Assembly (NCBI RefSeq): GCF_000176135.1
Contig: NZ_ACZN01000020.1
Coordinates: 173,401 to 237,400, forward strand
Direction: 5' to 3'
Source: Vibrio coralliilyticus ATCC BAA-450
GTDB taxonomy: Bacteria > Pseudomonadota > Gammaproteobacteria > Enterobacterales > Vibrionaceae
DNA length: 64,000 nucleotides
Shown piece after piece: positions 9,011-17,643 of the stretch. The first letter of the stretch is position 1. Each line of letters begins with the position of its first letter. The position numbers and the translations under genes are program-made. The notes below the pieces were generated by a model. That model made no database searches, was not told the DNA's origin, and saw only the letters and a program-made list of their open reading frames with translations.

Positions 9011-10189
9011 TCAAACACCACTTTTATTCTTAGATAACAAAAACGAACCTAGCGATATAACAGAAATACAGAGTATCTGAAATATACCTAGCCCACCATA
9101 GAAAAAGTTACCTATCGGGCTCAGCATCATGATAACTAAAAAAACAAAAATATCTACGCTAAAATATTTAACAGATAAACTTAACGCAAAAACAAATAAG
9201 AATATAGTTCCTAATATAAAACTAGCGTAAAAAACCCCGAAGTCATAAATAAAGTCGAAATATATAGTTTTGTAAACACCTGCACGATAGAAATCTTCAT
9301 CTAGTGTACAACCAAGCACTGAACATGTTGCATTTTTAGATATTTGACCATTAAGATCAAGTATATTAAGTATGTCGGCTGCTAAATAAGTCGAAAACTC
9401 ACCTATAGAATGGTAAAGATAATGTGACAAAAATACATATCCTTTAAAATACTCGAAGCCATCAAGAGCTATTACCCAATCACTAATTCCTACGATTTGC
9501 GTAGATATGGTACTTTGTAAGTGCACACTCCAATCAAAACCTTCCGCATTAAATGCTTTCATTTCGGTCGTTTCTTTGAATATCACAACTATTAACAATA
9601 CAAATATGATCATTAAAAACCAAGACAGCTTGCTTTTTAGCATTTTTTTCACATCGAAAGTAAAAACGATCCAAAATAACAGAACAAAGGTAGGTGTCAT
9701 TCGCATTGCAAGAAAAAGTGCATCAAAAATCAAAAATCCAAAAATAGCAAAATAGATCAAATGATGAAACTTGTATATTCTATTGAGGTAAAAGATTATA
9801 ATACAGCTTGGGTAAAAGAATATAGCCAGATAAGAAAACCAACCTCCCCCGGCTGCATTGTTCCGAATATCATAGACAGATGAGTAGTCAAAAAACAGCT
9901 GAGCATAACCTACTCGGCTTGCCATCTTACCTATCATGGATATTAGGAAAACTAAAAGTACAAACCTAACATCGGGGAAGTAAAGTGGCTTGCTACCTAC
10001 TTTAAATAGATACAAAGCAATAATAGGGAATAAATAAACAATCATAAGTATCGTAAAGTCAAAAGTTTTAAAATCGACAAAGAATACTTGATGAGTTAAG
10101 GCAATCAGAAAAAAGCAAATAATAACAAATAGCATGTTATTAATTATTGATTCTCCATCTAACCTGTGGTTTTCTCGAAGGCTATACAT
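9011..10189 (-). CDS. Wzy-like O-antigen polymerase
   Basis: A very hydrophobic protein of about 392 residues with some ten predicted membrane segments and a larger loop near residues 200-280 (containing ETTEMKAFNAEGFDWS and a Cys-containing stretch TCSVLGCTLDED). That topology, in an operon with a flippase and transferases, fits the oligosaccharide repeat-unit polymerase that joins units at the periplasmic face. Wzy proteins have little sequence conservation, so this rests on topology and context. A GTG at 10201 is possible, but ATG 10189 overlaps the preceding stop as TAATG, which suggests coupled translation and decided the start. Confidence 0.7.
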   Translation of the reverse strand: MYSLRENHRLDGESIINNMLFVIICFFLIALTHQVFFVDFKTFDFTILMIVYLFPIIALYLFKVGSKPLYFPDVRFVLLVFLISMIGKMASRVGYAQLFFDYSSVYDIRNNAAGGGWFSYLAIFFYPSCIIIFYLNRIYKFHHLIYFAIFGFLIFDALFLAMRMTPTFVLLFWIVFTFDVKKMLKSKLSWFLMIIFVLLIVVIFKETTEMKAFNAEGFDWSVHLQSTISTQIVGISDWVIALDGFEYFKGYVFLSHYLYHSIGEFSTYLAADILNILDLNGQISKNATCSVLGCTLDEDFYRAGVYKTIYFDFIYDFGVFYASFILGTIFLFVFALSLSVKYFSVDIFVFLVIMMLSPIGNFFYGGLGIFQILCISVISLGSFLLSKNKSGV

Positions 10190-11505
10190 TAAATATTGCA
10201 CTCTATAGCAGCGGCAACTAACTTCGCATTACTTTGGTAAGAAAAACCATCGACGCCACGTAAATAGAAGTCATCAACAATACCGACAGGCATTTTTGAG
10301 AATATTTTATTACACGCTGTATGCTCAAATTTAACTTCGCTAGAGATAAGGTTATAAATATCGTCAGTTGATTTATCTTTAAGATCTGACAACTCTAATA
10401 CGTTATCTAAACCCATGTACCAAGTATGTCCGAAAACGATACAATACTTATTCTCTACTGCGGATTCCCATGCAATAGTACCCGATATCGTCGCACTACA
10501 AATTGAATGCTCTAGCAACTTATGAGAAGGCGTTGAAGAGTGAATCAGTATGACATTTTTAATACTCATTAGACGATTAAAGAAACTAGAAGAACGATAT
10601 CTGTTATCCTGTCGAGGATTATCTTTAACAACTATTTTGACTTCATCTGGAAGTAATTTCGCCAAATGCTCTATAGCTAGCACTTGATCTTCGTATTCCT
10701 TACCCAAAATTGACGTCGTTAGTTCCGGCTGCTGGTGCAAGGGAAAGTATACATACTTCACTTTATCATTAACAAGATTTTGAAGATTGGCTGAAAAAAA
10801 CTCTGCTTTTCTTTTTTTATATACATAGTTGTCGATACCTTCAATAAGCTTTAGTGCTCGGTGACGAAAATAACCTTTTTTCCTTAATTTTTTAAATGAA
10901 ACTCTATCAATTAGGTCTCTAAATTTGTAGTAGATAAGCTCTGGTAATGGCGAAAATCCAGCTATTCCCTTCATATAGCATAAGCCTTCCTCAAAATACT
11001 TTTCCAAATCAACTGGAGGATAGTCACTTTTAACTGACGTTTTAAAATAACCATAATCATCGATAGTATCGAAGATATAAAATCGATTAGAAAATATTGA
11101 TTGGTGACAAATAACAGTCTTAATCTCAAGTTCTTGCGCTACTCTATATAAGATGTAGTCGAAACCTTCATGAGGTAAGTTTTGGAACACTAGGCAATCC
11201 ACACCTGACTTTGAGAGCATTTCTTCAGATAGCTTAATAAAGTAATAAAACTCGTCTCTTACCATTGGGAACGAATTGTAGTAGGTTCCTCTTCGTGCAA
11301 CGAGCTGGTTGTACATTATTAGATCGTCTTGGTTAAGATTCACTCTGCTAGGAGCGATATGGTTTTCTTTGTCCAAATGAAAAGCCCCTAGCAGCTTCAG
11401 ATCTAATTGTTTTACGTTGTTTATATTATAATTATTAGAAAGCTCTCGAGATACTTCATTCCACAATTCGGAATCAAAGGCATAAAGCATTAGGTTCTTT
11501 TTCAT
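10189..11505 (-). CDS. KpsS/KpsC-like capsule-type glycosyltransferase (second copy type)
   Basis: 438 residues with the conserved C-terminal pattern of capsule-synthesis transferases: YFPLHQQPELTT, KIVVKDNPRQDNRY, then SGTIAWESAVENKYCIVFG. The N-terminal half contains LVFQNLPHEGFDYILYRVAQ, a typical helix before the donor domain. Like the protein at 7720-9009 it probably uses a CMP-activated keto-sugar or a related donor in building the repeat unit. The pair is divergent enough that the two are unlikely to do the same step. The start ATG overlaps the end of the flippase gene (ATGA), and the stop overlaps the start of the polymerase gene. Confidence 0.65.
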   Translation of the reverse strand: MKKNLMLYAFDSELWNEVSRELSNNYNINNVKQLDLKLLGAFHLDKENHIAPSRVNLNQDDLIMYNQLVARRGTYYNSFPMVRDEFYYFIKLSEEMLSKSGVDCLVFQNLPHEGFDYILYRVAQELEIKTVICHQSIFSNRFYIFDTIDDYGYFKTSVKSDYPPVDLEKYFEEGLCYMKGIAGFSPLPELIYYKFRDLIDRVSFKKLRKKGYFRHRALKLIEGIDNYVYKKRKAEFFSANLQNLVNDKVKYVYFPLHQQPELTTSILGKEYEDQVLAIEHLAKLLPDEVKIVVKDNPRQDNRYRSSSFFNRLMSIKNVILIHSSTPSHKLLEHSICSATISGTIAWESAVENKYCIVFGHTWYMGLDNVLELSDLKDKSTDDIYNLISSEVKFEHTACNKIFSKMPVGIVDDFYLRGVDGFSYQSNAKLVAAAIECNI

Positions 11506-12746
11506 TTTTCTACCCTAAAATGTCTAAATGATATTATTGACTTTATTAAAAACAGATAAGAAAACGTTATTAGTAAACTATAGCCAACAGTATAAATGAT
11601 TTCTAAATTAGAAAGAGATAATATATAAATAGCGAGAATTAATACTATTACACTTGTCACTGACACTGCACATAATTTTTTATCCATACCTGACGCATAC
11701 ATATAGTAATGTGGCAGATAAGATAATGAATTAATATTTGCCACCAAAAGAAGAACAAAGAAATAGTCCATCGAAGATAAATACTCCTCTTTGCCGATAT
11801 ATTCAAACAAATAGGGTAATATTATTACGGCAGACACATTAACGATAACAAGAACTACTATAAGCTCTAATAAAATATTCCTAGTTTTTTTGGCTATGAC
11901 ATTACAATCTTTACTTCCAACTGAACGAATAAAGTCAGGTAGGTTATATGAATAGACCGTCGATAGTAATAGTGAAGTAACCGATGTCGATATTACAATA
12001 AAAATAGTATGTGTAGCTAAGCTGATATCAGTGCCATGCTTAGATAAAGTATATCTATCAATAAAAAATAACAAACTAGCGCCTATACCAGAAATGAAAT
12101 AAATAATTGAATTTCTAGTAGATTCTTTAAACCAGTTTTTAAAATCGCCATCTTCCGTGCTAGTTTTATTTTTTGAAAAGTACTTTTTAATATTAACAAA
12201 AGAGTACAATCCTGATATTAGCGACATCACCACATATACTCCAAACAGCGTGTCGATGTTTCTATACTCTGTGTTACTAATAAACAAAATAACAACAATC
12301 AAGCTCCAACCACCATTTCGAATGAATGAAGCAATGGCAGCTTGCACATGCCTATCTAAAGCGATTAAATACCTAGCAAGTTCTTGAGCAATAAGTTCAA
12401 AGAAAAGCAGTACTATCAGCATGTAGAATGAATAAACTGAAATATAATCTATAAAATAAAGTATGGCTAATAGGACAAAGAGTGGAATGGAGATTATAGC
12501 CTGAGTTTTAAGATGGCTAAATATCTCAAACATTTTATCATCTTTTGTTGCTATTCTTCTTTGAGAATAAGCATAAATTTCAAATCCAAATATTACTAGC
12601 ATAATATTTAGATAAGACATAAACTCACCATAAGCCGCTACATCTTGAACAGACAGCAATTTTGCTATAGTAAGTATAAATATCATTTTTACTGTTAGAC
12701 CAAATCCTTTTAGTGCTAGTAAAAATATTTTATTTTTCAATAACAT
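11502..12746 (-). CDS. Wzx-type lipid-linked repeat-unit flippase
   Basis: 414-residue membrane protein with about twelve to fourteen hydrophobic segments, of the polysaccharide-transport (MOP/PST) type. It begins LLKNKIFLLALKGFGLTVKM, a usual Wzx opening, and the early SVQDVAAYGEFMSYLNIMLV segment matches the family pattern of helix 2. It would flip undecaprenyl-diphosphate-linked units across the inner membrane for the Wzy-like protein encoded two genes downstream. No wzz chain-length gene is in the window. Identification is from topology and context. I leave the symbol empty because sequence conservation in this family is low. Confidence 0.8.
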   Translation of the reverse strand: MLLKNKIFLLALKGFGLTVKMIFILTIAKLLSVQDVAAYGEFMSYLNIMLVIFGFEIYAYSQRRIATKDDKMFEIFSHLKTQAIISIPLFVLLAILYFIDYISVYSFYMLIVLLFFELIAQELARYLIALDRHVQAAIASFIRNGGWSLIVVILFISNTEYRNIDTLFGVYVVMSLISGLYSFVNIKKYFSKNKTSTEDGDFKNWFKESTRNSIIYFISGIGASLLFFIDRYTLSKHGTDISLATHTIFIVISTSVTSLLLSTVYSYNLPDFIRSVGSKDCNVIAKKTRNILLELIVVLVIVNVSAVIILPYLFEYIGKEEYLSSMDYFFVLLLVANINSLSYLPHYYMYASGMDKKLCAVSVTSVIVLILAIYILSLSNLEIIYTVGYSLLITFSYLFLIKSIISFRHFRVEK

Positions 12747-12751
12747 TGGTG

Positions 12752-13408
12752 CTAAGCTAATGTCGGATAAGCGTGTTTTAAGTCAACTCTTTTTATAATT
12801 GAAAGTGCACAGTCTTCATGTTTATTTCCAACCGAAGTACTACCATCATGTTGCATGATTTTTTTACTTATCAACTTGAAGCAAGGGTTCCACGTAAACA
12901 ATGTATCAAACTCCATTTTATAGGAGTATAGGTTTTCTCTGTGATGATACGGGTTTTTTTGAGGATCCGAATCAAAATCAAATATAACGATATATCCATC
13001 TTCATTAAGTAATCGCATTGTATTAGCCACTATATTTGGCAAGTCTTCGGGATCCATCAAATATAAAGAATGACCAAAAATGATCATGTCAAACTTGCTT
13101 ACACACTTATCTAGAAAAGTACTAGCATCACCAACCAATAGCTCCAACTCAGTTAAATCAGAGTTCGCTATACCGTAGTTTACTGCTTCTTTACTCGGCT
13201 CTATTCCGACCACTTGATAGCCATCACTTTTAAGCCAACCCAATCGATATCCTATTGAAGCACCAACTTCTAGCACTTTACCTTTTGCATCAAGCTTTTT
13301 AATGTTTTGATACAGATAATCGTCTATTGCAAGCTTATCTTTGAGTGATTCTATATTTCTTTTAAACCATTGGTCTGCTTCTGATGAAAGAAAGATATCT
13401 TTTTGCAT
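12752..13408 (-). CDS. Class I SAM-dependent methyltransferase
   Basis: 218 residues with a Rossmann methyltransferase core: the SAM-binding motif I GKVLEVGASIGYRLGWL (about residues 47-63), an acidic motif II in VVGIEPSKEAVNYG, VGDAST, and motif IV FDMIIFGHSLYLMDPEDLP. Such proteins in O-antigen operons methylate a sugar hydroxyl or an acyl hydroxyl. The adjacent acyl module makes O-methylation of an acyl group one option. The target cannot be read from sequence. It lies 5 bp upstream of wzx and 10 bp downstream of the GNAT gene. Confidence 0.8.
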   Translation of the reverse strand: MQKDIFLSSEADQWFKRNIESLKDKLAIDDYLYQNIKKLDAKGKVLEVGASIGYRLGWLKSDGYQVVGIEPSKEAVNYGIANSDLTELELLVGDASTFLDKCVSKFDMIIFGHSLYLMDPEDLPNIVANTMRLLNEDGYIVIFDFDSDPQKNPYHHRENLYSYKMEFDTLFTWNPCFKLISKKIMQHDGSTSVGNKHEDCALSIIKRVDLKHAYPTLA

Positions 13409-13418
13409 TTTTAATAAC

Positions 13419-13934
13419 CTAAATTAGCTTGCCCATTCTTATGCTATCCACATAGCGACCTTCAAATATAAAGTGCTCAACGAAGACCCCTTCTCGTTTG
13501 TAACCCATACTTTCAAATAGACTTACTGAGCGTTCATTACAATCGTAGCAGCCAGCAGTAATCCTTCTTAGCGACAGTTGGCTTTTTGCATATTCTTCCA
13601 ACAATTGAATAGCTTCTCGGGCATAGCCTCTACCCCAAACATTCTGGTCACCAATCAAAATGCCGATTTCTGCTCGCTTATACCTACGGTTGATTTCTGC
13701 CAACTTAACATTACCAATATGCGTACCGCTTTCCAGCTCAAATATTGCGAACATCACCGAGTTTTCGTCATCTTGCACTGATTGCACGAAGTCTTTACAC
13801 GTCTCCATTGTATGCGATACATACCTTGACTCTAGATATTTGTTCACCTTAGGATCATTCAACCAAGCGACGTAGGTATCTGAAACCATATCAGCGTTTA
13901 ATTCTTCTAACTTTATTCTTTTGCCTATAATCAT
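13419..13934 (-). CDS. GNAT-family N-acetyltransferase (RimJ/RimL type)
   Basis: 171 residues of a single GNAT domain. The acetyl-CoA pyrophosphate loop is recognisable at GDQNVWGRGYAREAIQ (about residues 95-110), followed by ERSVSLFESMGYKREG, the usual end of a RimJ/RimL-type fold. In this setting it most likely acylates an amino sugar of the repeat unit. It is separate from the PseH-like domain fused to PseG at 21136, which is probably the one acting on the pseudaminic acid precursor. A 136-bp gap and a hairpin separate it from the DUF4910 gene. Confidence 0.8.
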   Translation of the reverse strand: MIIGKRIKLEELNADMVSDTYVAWLNDPKVNKYLESRYVSHTMETCKDFVQSVQDDENSVMFAIFELESGTHIGNVKLAEINRRYKRAEIGILIGDQNVWGRGYAREAIQLLEEYAKSQLSLRRITAGCYDCNERSVSLFESMGYKREGVFVEHFIFEGRYVDSIRMGKLI

Positions 13935-14013
13935 AAATATCTCTCAGTAAAAAACTCAATCAGTAGATTTAAACTCACTATATTATTTTACAGTTTCTCA
14001 TCTTACAAAACTA

Positions 14014-14049
14014 TATAGCCTAAATTTGAGTATTCTTATCTAGGCTATA
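14014..14049 (-). terminator. Hairpin between the acyl module and the assembly genes
   Basis: TATAGCCTA at 14014-14022 pairs with TAGGCTATA at 14041-14049 in the only sizeable gap (13935-14070) inside the minus-strand operon. A short T-rich stretch follows on the minus strand. It could be a partial terminator that lowers expression of the downstream genes, or just a junction scar. Confidence 0.35.
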
Positions 14050-14070
14050 AAGCTAACTAGCAACTTAAAA

Positions 14071-15351
14071 TTATTGAAGTACTATTAAATCTGCTTCAAT
14101 CATTGGCTGAAGCGTTGCATATAAATCATCAAACGATTCGTCGATTAATTGAGCTATGTCCAACAAGGTATGCTCACCATCACAGTAAGACAGAAGATTG
14201 AGCATCATTCGTACCTTCATACCTGACTCTTTAGTACTTAAATTAGGATAGAGCCCGCGTTTACCAAGTTGCGGTTCACATAGAACCGTAATTTTGGGCC
14301 TACAATCCCTTTCAATCACTTCAATTGACTGTTTAATCGCATCATAGCCACCTTGTAATCCGTCCGGTGTCACTAGCGTAAAGTCATCTAAGGAAGTGTG
14401 GTATTCAGGGTACTCGCCATACTTAGTGCGCATTATCGACGCTATAGGCAAGTCAACACCTGGTGAACAATATTGCCTCTCATCACTACCACGATCTAAC
14501 CACTTGTAAGTTTTAAAGTCAGGGTCAATATTTTTCAGTACATACTGTGCAGCTTTGTCCGAAATCGTATTCCCTGCCCGAGATGGTAAAAATGAGTAAG
14601 CTCTATCATCACCTACACAACTAATATTAAAACCAGCGACAACATGCTTCTTTAGATGCTCTAAGTTTTTGCTTATATAAACAATTGAACCAATTGTCTC
14701 TGGTACAAACACGATACGATATGTGTACTTTCTATTTTTTAGGCCTTTGAGCCATTTCACCAAATACGTAGTGACTAAAGGCCCTGATAACTCATTATTC
14801 GCCATTGAAGGATGACAAATGTAGGTAGAAATAAGGACCTCTTTTTCACTTTCACCAGGAATGATAATTTCACCGTAGTTCAGTTCACCATCGAAATGTG
14901 CTGACTCTATAACTGCATGATACTCACCAGGTACTAAAGCCTTTTTTGCCTTTTCGGCCATGCAAAAACCCCAATACTTCGAGTAATAAGAAGTAATATA
15001 TGGGATAGCATTAGGCTGCTCAGGAAGTGTGTGGATACGTTCGCACAGGGTTTCAAGTGTCATCTTTTCATTCACTGGCTCGGAGTATCCAACAACATGA
15101 AGATTCGACTTTTTAAAATCAATAACTCTCTCACCAGCTTCATTTAGAACGTAAGCATCTTTAATATTCCACTCTTGAGGCACCTGCCAATCAAAAGCTT
15201 GATATCCGGAAGGAACAGAGTGAACCACCAAGTCTGGTAAGTGCTCTTTTAAGATATCGAACGTCTCACGCACTCCGTTACCAGTTAAACTACGACATAT
15301 CGGAAATAGTCTTTTCCCCAACTCATGCATTTCATCGCCGTAAGTTTTCAT
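14071..15351 (-). CDS. DUF4910 aminopeptidase-like protein
   Basis: 426 residues. Recognisable as the DUF4910 family by its opening (ELGKRLFPICRSLTGNGVRET), its middle IESAHFDGELNYGE and STYICHPSMANNELSG, and the C-terminal winged-helix-like domain ending here. The middle segment resembles M28 zinc aminopeptidases: the histidine and aspartate of AHFDGE, a later E in FVPETIGS, and YPEYHTSLDD are spaced like metal ligands. These proteins recur in surface-polysaccharide operons and their reaction is, as far as I know, not settled. An amidase or acyl-transfer role on the N-acylated sugar is a guess. It begins directly after the AAC(3)-type gene with no gap. Confidence 0.8.
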   Translation of the reverse strand: MKTYGDEMHELGKRLFPICRSLTGNGVRETFDILKEHLPDLVVHSVPSGYQAFDWQVPQEWNIKDAYVLNEAGERVIDFKKSNLHVVGYSEPVNEKMTLETLCERIHTLPEQPNAIPYITSYYSKYWGFCMAEKAKKALVPGEYHAVIESAHFDGELNYGEIIIPGESEKEVLISTYICHPSMANNELSGPLVTTYLVKWLKGLKNRKYTYRIVFVPETIGSIVYISKNLEHLKKHVVAGFNISCVGDDRAYSFLPSRAGNTISDKAAQYVLKNIDPDFKTYKWLDRGSDERQYCSPGVDLPIASIMRTKYGEYPEYHTSLDDFTLVTPDGLQGGYDAIKQSIEVIERDCRPKITVLCEPQLGKRGLYPNLSTKESGMKVRMMLNLLSYCDGEHTLLDIAQLIDESFDDLYATLQPMIEADLIVLQ

Positions 15352-16125
15352 TCAATTACCTTTGTTCGTTAAAAACCAAGTGTCTTGGGCTAGTAGTTCC
15401 TTGAAAGCAGTTTCTACATCTTCTATCGTGATACTCCCAACATTGCCTCGACCTACGATGCTACGAACATAACTTCCTTTCTCTGACACATACTCATTAA
15501 AGCGCTCAAAATTAGCTTCCGACCCAGCGATCTCAAGATCTCTAACCCAAAGTGTCGATGTTGCTTGGTGGTAATCACCGTCCAAATACAGCTCTCCGCT
15601 AAACGTTTTGTCAAATCGGTAGGGAACTTCATATTTGCGTTCAAAGAAATGAAGTAGTGTTGTGCCAGCATCAAAGTTAATATTAAAAACCCTTACTTTT
15701 TGCTCTATTAATCGAGCAAATACACTGCTATCAGAGTATGCATTATCGTCGATAACCTGCGTTAAAGCATCGGCGTGCCTACCTACTGCTGCAACAGAAA
15801 CTGAAGGGTCATTACTACGGTAAGAGTCAGGCAATTGCCTAATATATTCAGAGAACATACCGCAATTTGATACTGAGGTTTCGACATTAAAACGTTCCTG
15901 AGTACCAAATGAGTATGTGAAGGTTGGGACAACCAAAGTCCCGCTATCACCAATCACACTCCGAATACTAGAATATATCATTGCTAGAGCATCATTTTTG
16001 CTCTTGGCACCTTCCGGTAGACCTAAATAACCGACATTGCTATGGCAGAAGAGAATATCACCTTCTGTAACTCCTACTTCACGAATAGCTTTCGTCAGTG
16101 CTTCTAGAGAGTATCCCTTTCCCAA
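15352..16125 (-). CDS. AAC(3)-family N-acyltransferase in a glycan operon
   Basis: 257 residues of the aminoglycoside 3-N-acetyltransferase fold: DILFCHSNVGYLGLPEG near the N-terminus, GTLVVPTFTYSFG (about residues 80-92), RSNDPSVSVAAVGRHAD (about 120-136), and DAGTTLLHFFERKYEVPYR (about 170-190). The family moves an acyl group from CoA to an amine. The position directly after an acyl carrier protein gene, inside a pseudaminic acid operon, points to N-acylation of an amino sugar rather than drug resistance. It would be the natural enzyme to place the acyl group made by the module upstream. Substrate and acyl donor are inferred. Confidence 0.8.
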   Translation of the reverse strand: MGKGYSLEALTKAIREVGVTEGDILFCHSNVGYLGLPEGAKSKNDALAMIYSSIRSVIGDSGTLVVPTFTYSFGTQERFNVETSVSNCGMFSEYIRQLPDSYRSNDPSVSVAAVGRHADALTQVIDDNAYSDSSVFARLIEQKVRVFNINFDAGTTLLHFFERKYEVPYRFDKTFSGELYLDGDYHQATSTLWVRDLEIAGSEANFERFNEYVSEKGSYVRSIVGRGNVGSITIEDVETAFKELLAQDTWFLTNKGN

Positions 16126-16128
16126 AAT

Positions 16129-16362
16129 TTAACCTTTTAGTTCATTAATAATCTCAACTAAGCCCAGAATGGTTGAAAATCGTCTGTCTTCAAACTGGCT
16201 TTCCGAAAACACAACCCCAAATTCAGATTCACAATAGTCCATCAACATGATCACATCAAAAGAGTCAATAAGACCAGTTTCAAAGTAATTAGCTTCTTGA
16301 ACAATGTCAGTTTGACCAGATTGTTGCTCAAACCATGAAAGGAGTTTTTGCTGAATTGTCAT
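16129..16362 (-). CDS. Acyl carrier protein
   Basis: 77 residues, acidic, with the phosphopantetheine attachment serine in the motif GLIDSFDVIMLM (Ser about 34). It is not the housekeeping AcpP, whose motif reads DSLD and which sits with fab genes. The start ATG overlaps the stop of the cyclase gene (TAATG), and the AAC(3)-type gene follows after 3 bp. It most likely carries the acyl group activated by the adenylating enzyme at 17644-18987 for transfer to the sugar. Vibrio cholerae O1 uses a comparable carrier-plus-ligase pair for the tetronate on perosamine (established in outline); the parallel here is inference. Confidence 0.88.
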   Translation of the reverse strand: MTIQQKLLSWFEQQSGQTDIVQEANYFETGLIDSFDVIMLMDYCESEFGVVFSESQFEDRRFSTILGLVEIINELKG

Positions 16363-17024
16363 TACATTTCCTCAATTGCAAAACATCGAGCAGGAGCACC
16401 ATCACCATCTTTTATCTTCAATGGTGCGACAATAAGAGTAATCTCTTCTTTTTCTATCTTTCGAATGTCGACCAAATATTCAACGATAACGACACCAGCC
16501 CCGAGCAGGATTTTGTGATTAGGAGCATCTTTTTCAGCTCCACGTCCATTGAGTGGGTTATCTGGTTGTGGTGTATCGAGTGCAATGACTTTACACCCAT
16601 TATCAACCAGCCATTGGCAGGCTTCTTCAGAAAAGAATGCATGATCTGTGTAATATTCGTTAGAGTTGAGTTTCAGGTCCCAGTCAAATCTTCCAACTAA
16701 ACGCTCAGGGCATTTGTCACCTAGCGCTAACCGCAGCTCTTGTTCAGTAATTTCATGCTTATCAGGTAGGGCAGAAAAATCAACGATTCGAGCTGGACCA
16801 TTTAGTTGCTCCAGTGAAATATTTTCAATGGTTTCGCCTTCAGCGATAAAATGTCGAGGAGCATCAATATGCGTGCCGGTATGAGTACCCAAAATAATTT
16901 TTCTGGTTTCTCGGTTCTCTATACCATGTCGACCCAACTGTGTTGACTCATAAAAAGGGTGCCAGTGGGCAGCAAAGGTCTGCATTCCTTCTTCCAACAC
17001 CATTGATAGATCCGTAATTTTCAT
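16362..17024 (-). CDS. Cyclase-family hydrolase (kynurenine formamidase-like)
   Basis: About 220 residues with the metal-binding motif of the cyclase family, HTGTHIDAPRHF (about residues 47-58), and the later TDHAFFSEEACQWL and ALDTPQPD segments. Characterised relatives open amide or lactam bonds (N-formylkynurenine, isatin) using Mn or Zn. In this operon it may open or close a lactone or amide in the acyl precursor. That is a guess. The frame can start at TTG 17036, but ATG 17024 has GAGGT eight bases upstream and lies one base past the preceding stop, so I start there. Confidence 0.8.
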   Translation of the reverse strand: MKITDLSMVLEEGMQTFAAHWHPFYESTQLGRHGIENRETRKIILGTHTGTHIDAPRHFIAEGETIENISLEQLNGPARIVDFSALPDKHEITEQELRLALGDKCPERLVGRFDWDLKLNSNEYYTDHAFFSEEACQWLVDNGCKVIALDTPQPDNPLNGRGAEKDAPNHKILLGAGVVIVEYLVDIRKIEKEEITLIVAPLKIKDGDGAPARCFAIEEM

Positions 17025-17025
17025 T

Positions 17026-17643
17026 CTATACCTCAACTAATTCGATAATGATCCCGGTCGGTGATTTCATCAAAGCGATTGAAAGAGATTTCCCGTTTAC
17101 TTCCAAGGAAAATGTGTCAGAAATCCAAGATGCACTCTCCATTACCAACTGCTTGCACGCTTGTAGGTTCTTTGTGATAAAAGCAATAGACGTGAAACCA
17201 TTTAAATCCAGTTTTTGCTCGACCAAAGTGGCCGAAGATTCTGTGAATTGTATTTCAATGTCCCAAGCAGGTACAGGCCTTTTTAGATATACACCACCGT
17301 CATTCACTTTAAATCCGAGGTTAGCCCAGAACTCACTTTCTGATGGTTGTTTTCCAGTAGGGATAATGATTGAGACAACTTTATCTTTGTCGTTGAACAA
17401 ACGATTCTGAACTTCGCTAGTCTCACTGTAATGGTTAAGAACCTCCACATCATAATGAGTTTCATGACGAAGTAGATGGATATCATGTTTCTCACTGTAG
17501 AACTTTAGCAAAGGTTTCTTGTTGGTGTGGTTAGGCAAACCCAACTCAGAAAAATCAATTTGATAACCTTGGTTTTTAAGGTCATTAATAACTGTTTCAA
17601 CCTTGGGGGTGTTGAAGATTAAATGTGAAAAGCCAACAATCAT
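17026..17643 (-). CDS. VOC-superfamily (glyoxalase-like) protein
   Basis: 205 residues that split into two halves of the vicinal-oxygen-chelate type: the first begins GFSHLIFNTPKVETVINDL and the second (from about residue 120) ends SPTGIIIELVEV, the usual last beta strand with its metal-ligand glutamate. VOC enzymes are metal-dependent isomerases, epimerases, lyases or dioxygenases. Methylmalonyl-CoA epimerase and glyoxalase I are members. Here it probably isomerises or epimerises an intermediate of the acyl pathway. It starts immediately after the ligase stop and ends one base before the cyclase start, so the four genes are tightly packed. Confidence 0.7.
   Translation of the reverse strand: MIVGFSHLIFNTPKVETVINDLKNQGYQIDFSELGLPNHTNKKPLLKFYSEKHDIHLLRHETHYDVEVLNHYSETSEVQNRLFNDKDKVVSIIIPTGKQPSESEFWANLGFKVNDGGVYLKRPVPAWDIEIQFTESSATLVEQKLDLNGFTSIAFITKNLQACKQLVMESASWISDTFSLEVNGKSLSIALMKSPTGIIIELVEV

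Noticed and set aside
15352..16125. Acquired aminoglycoside resistance gene
   Set aside because: Operon context, tight spacing to an acyl carrier protein gene and the absence of mobile-element flanks favour a glycan role.
16129..16362. Housekeeping fatty-acid acyl carrier protein AcpP
   Set aside because: The motif reads DSFD rather than DSLD and no fab genes are nearby.
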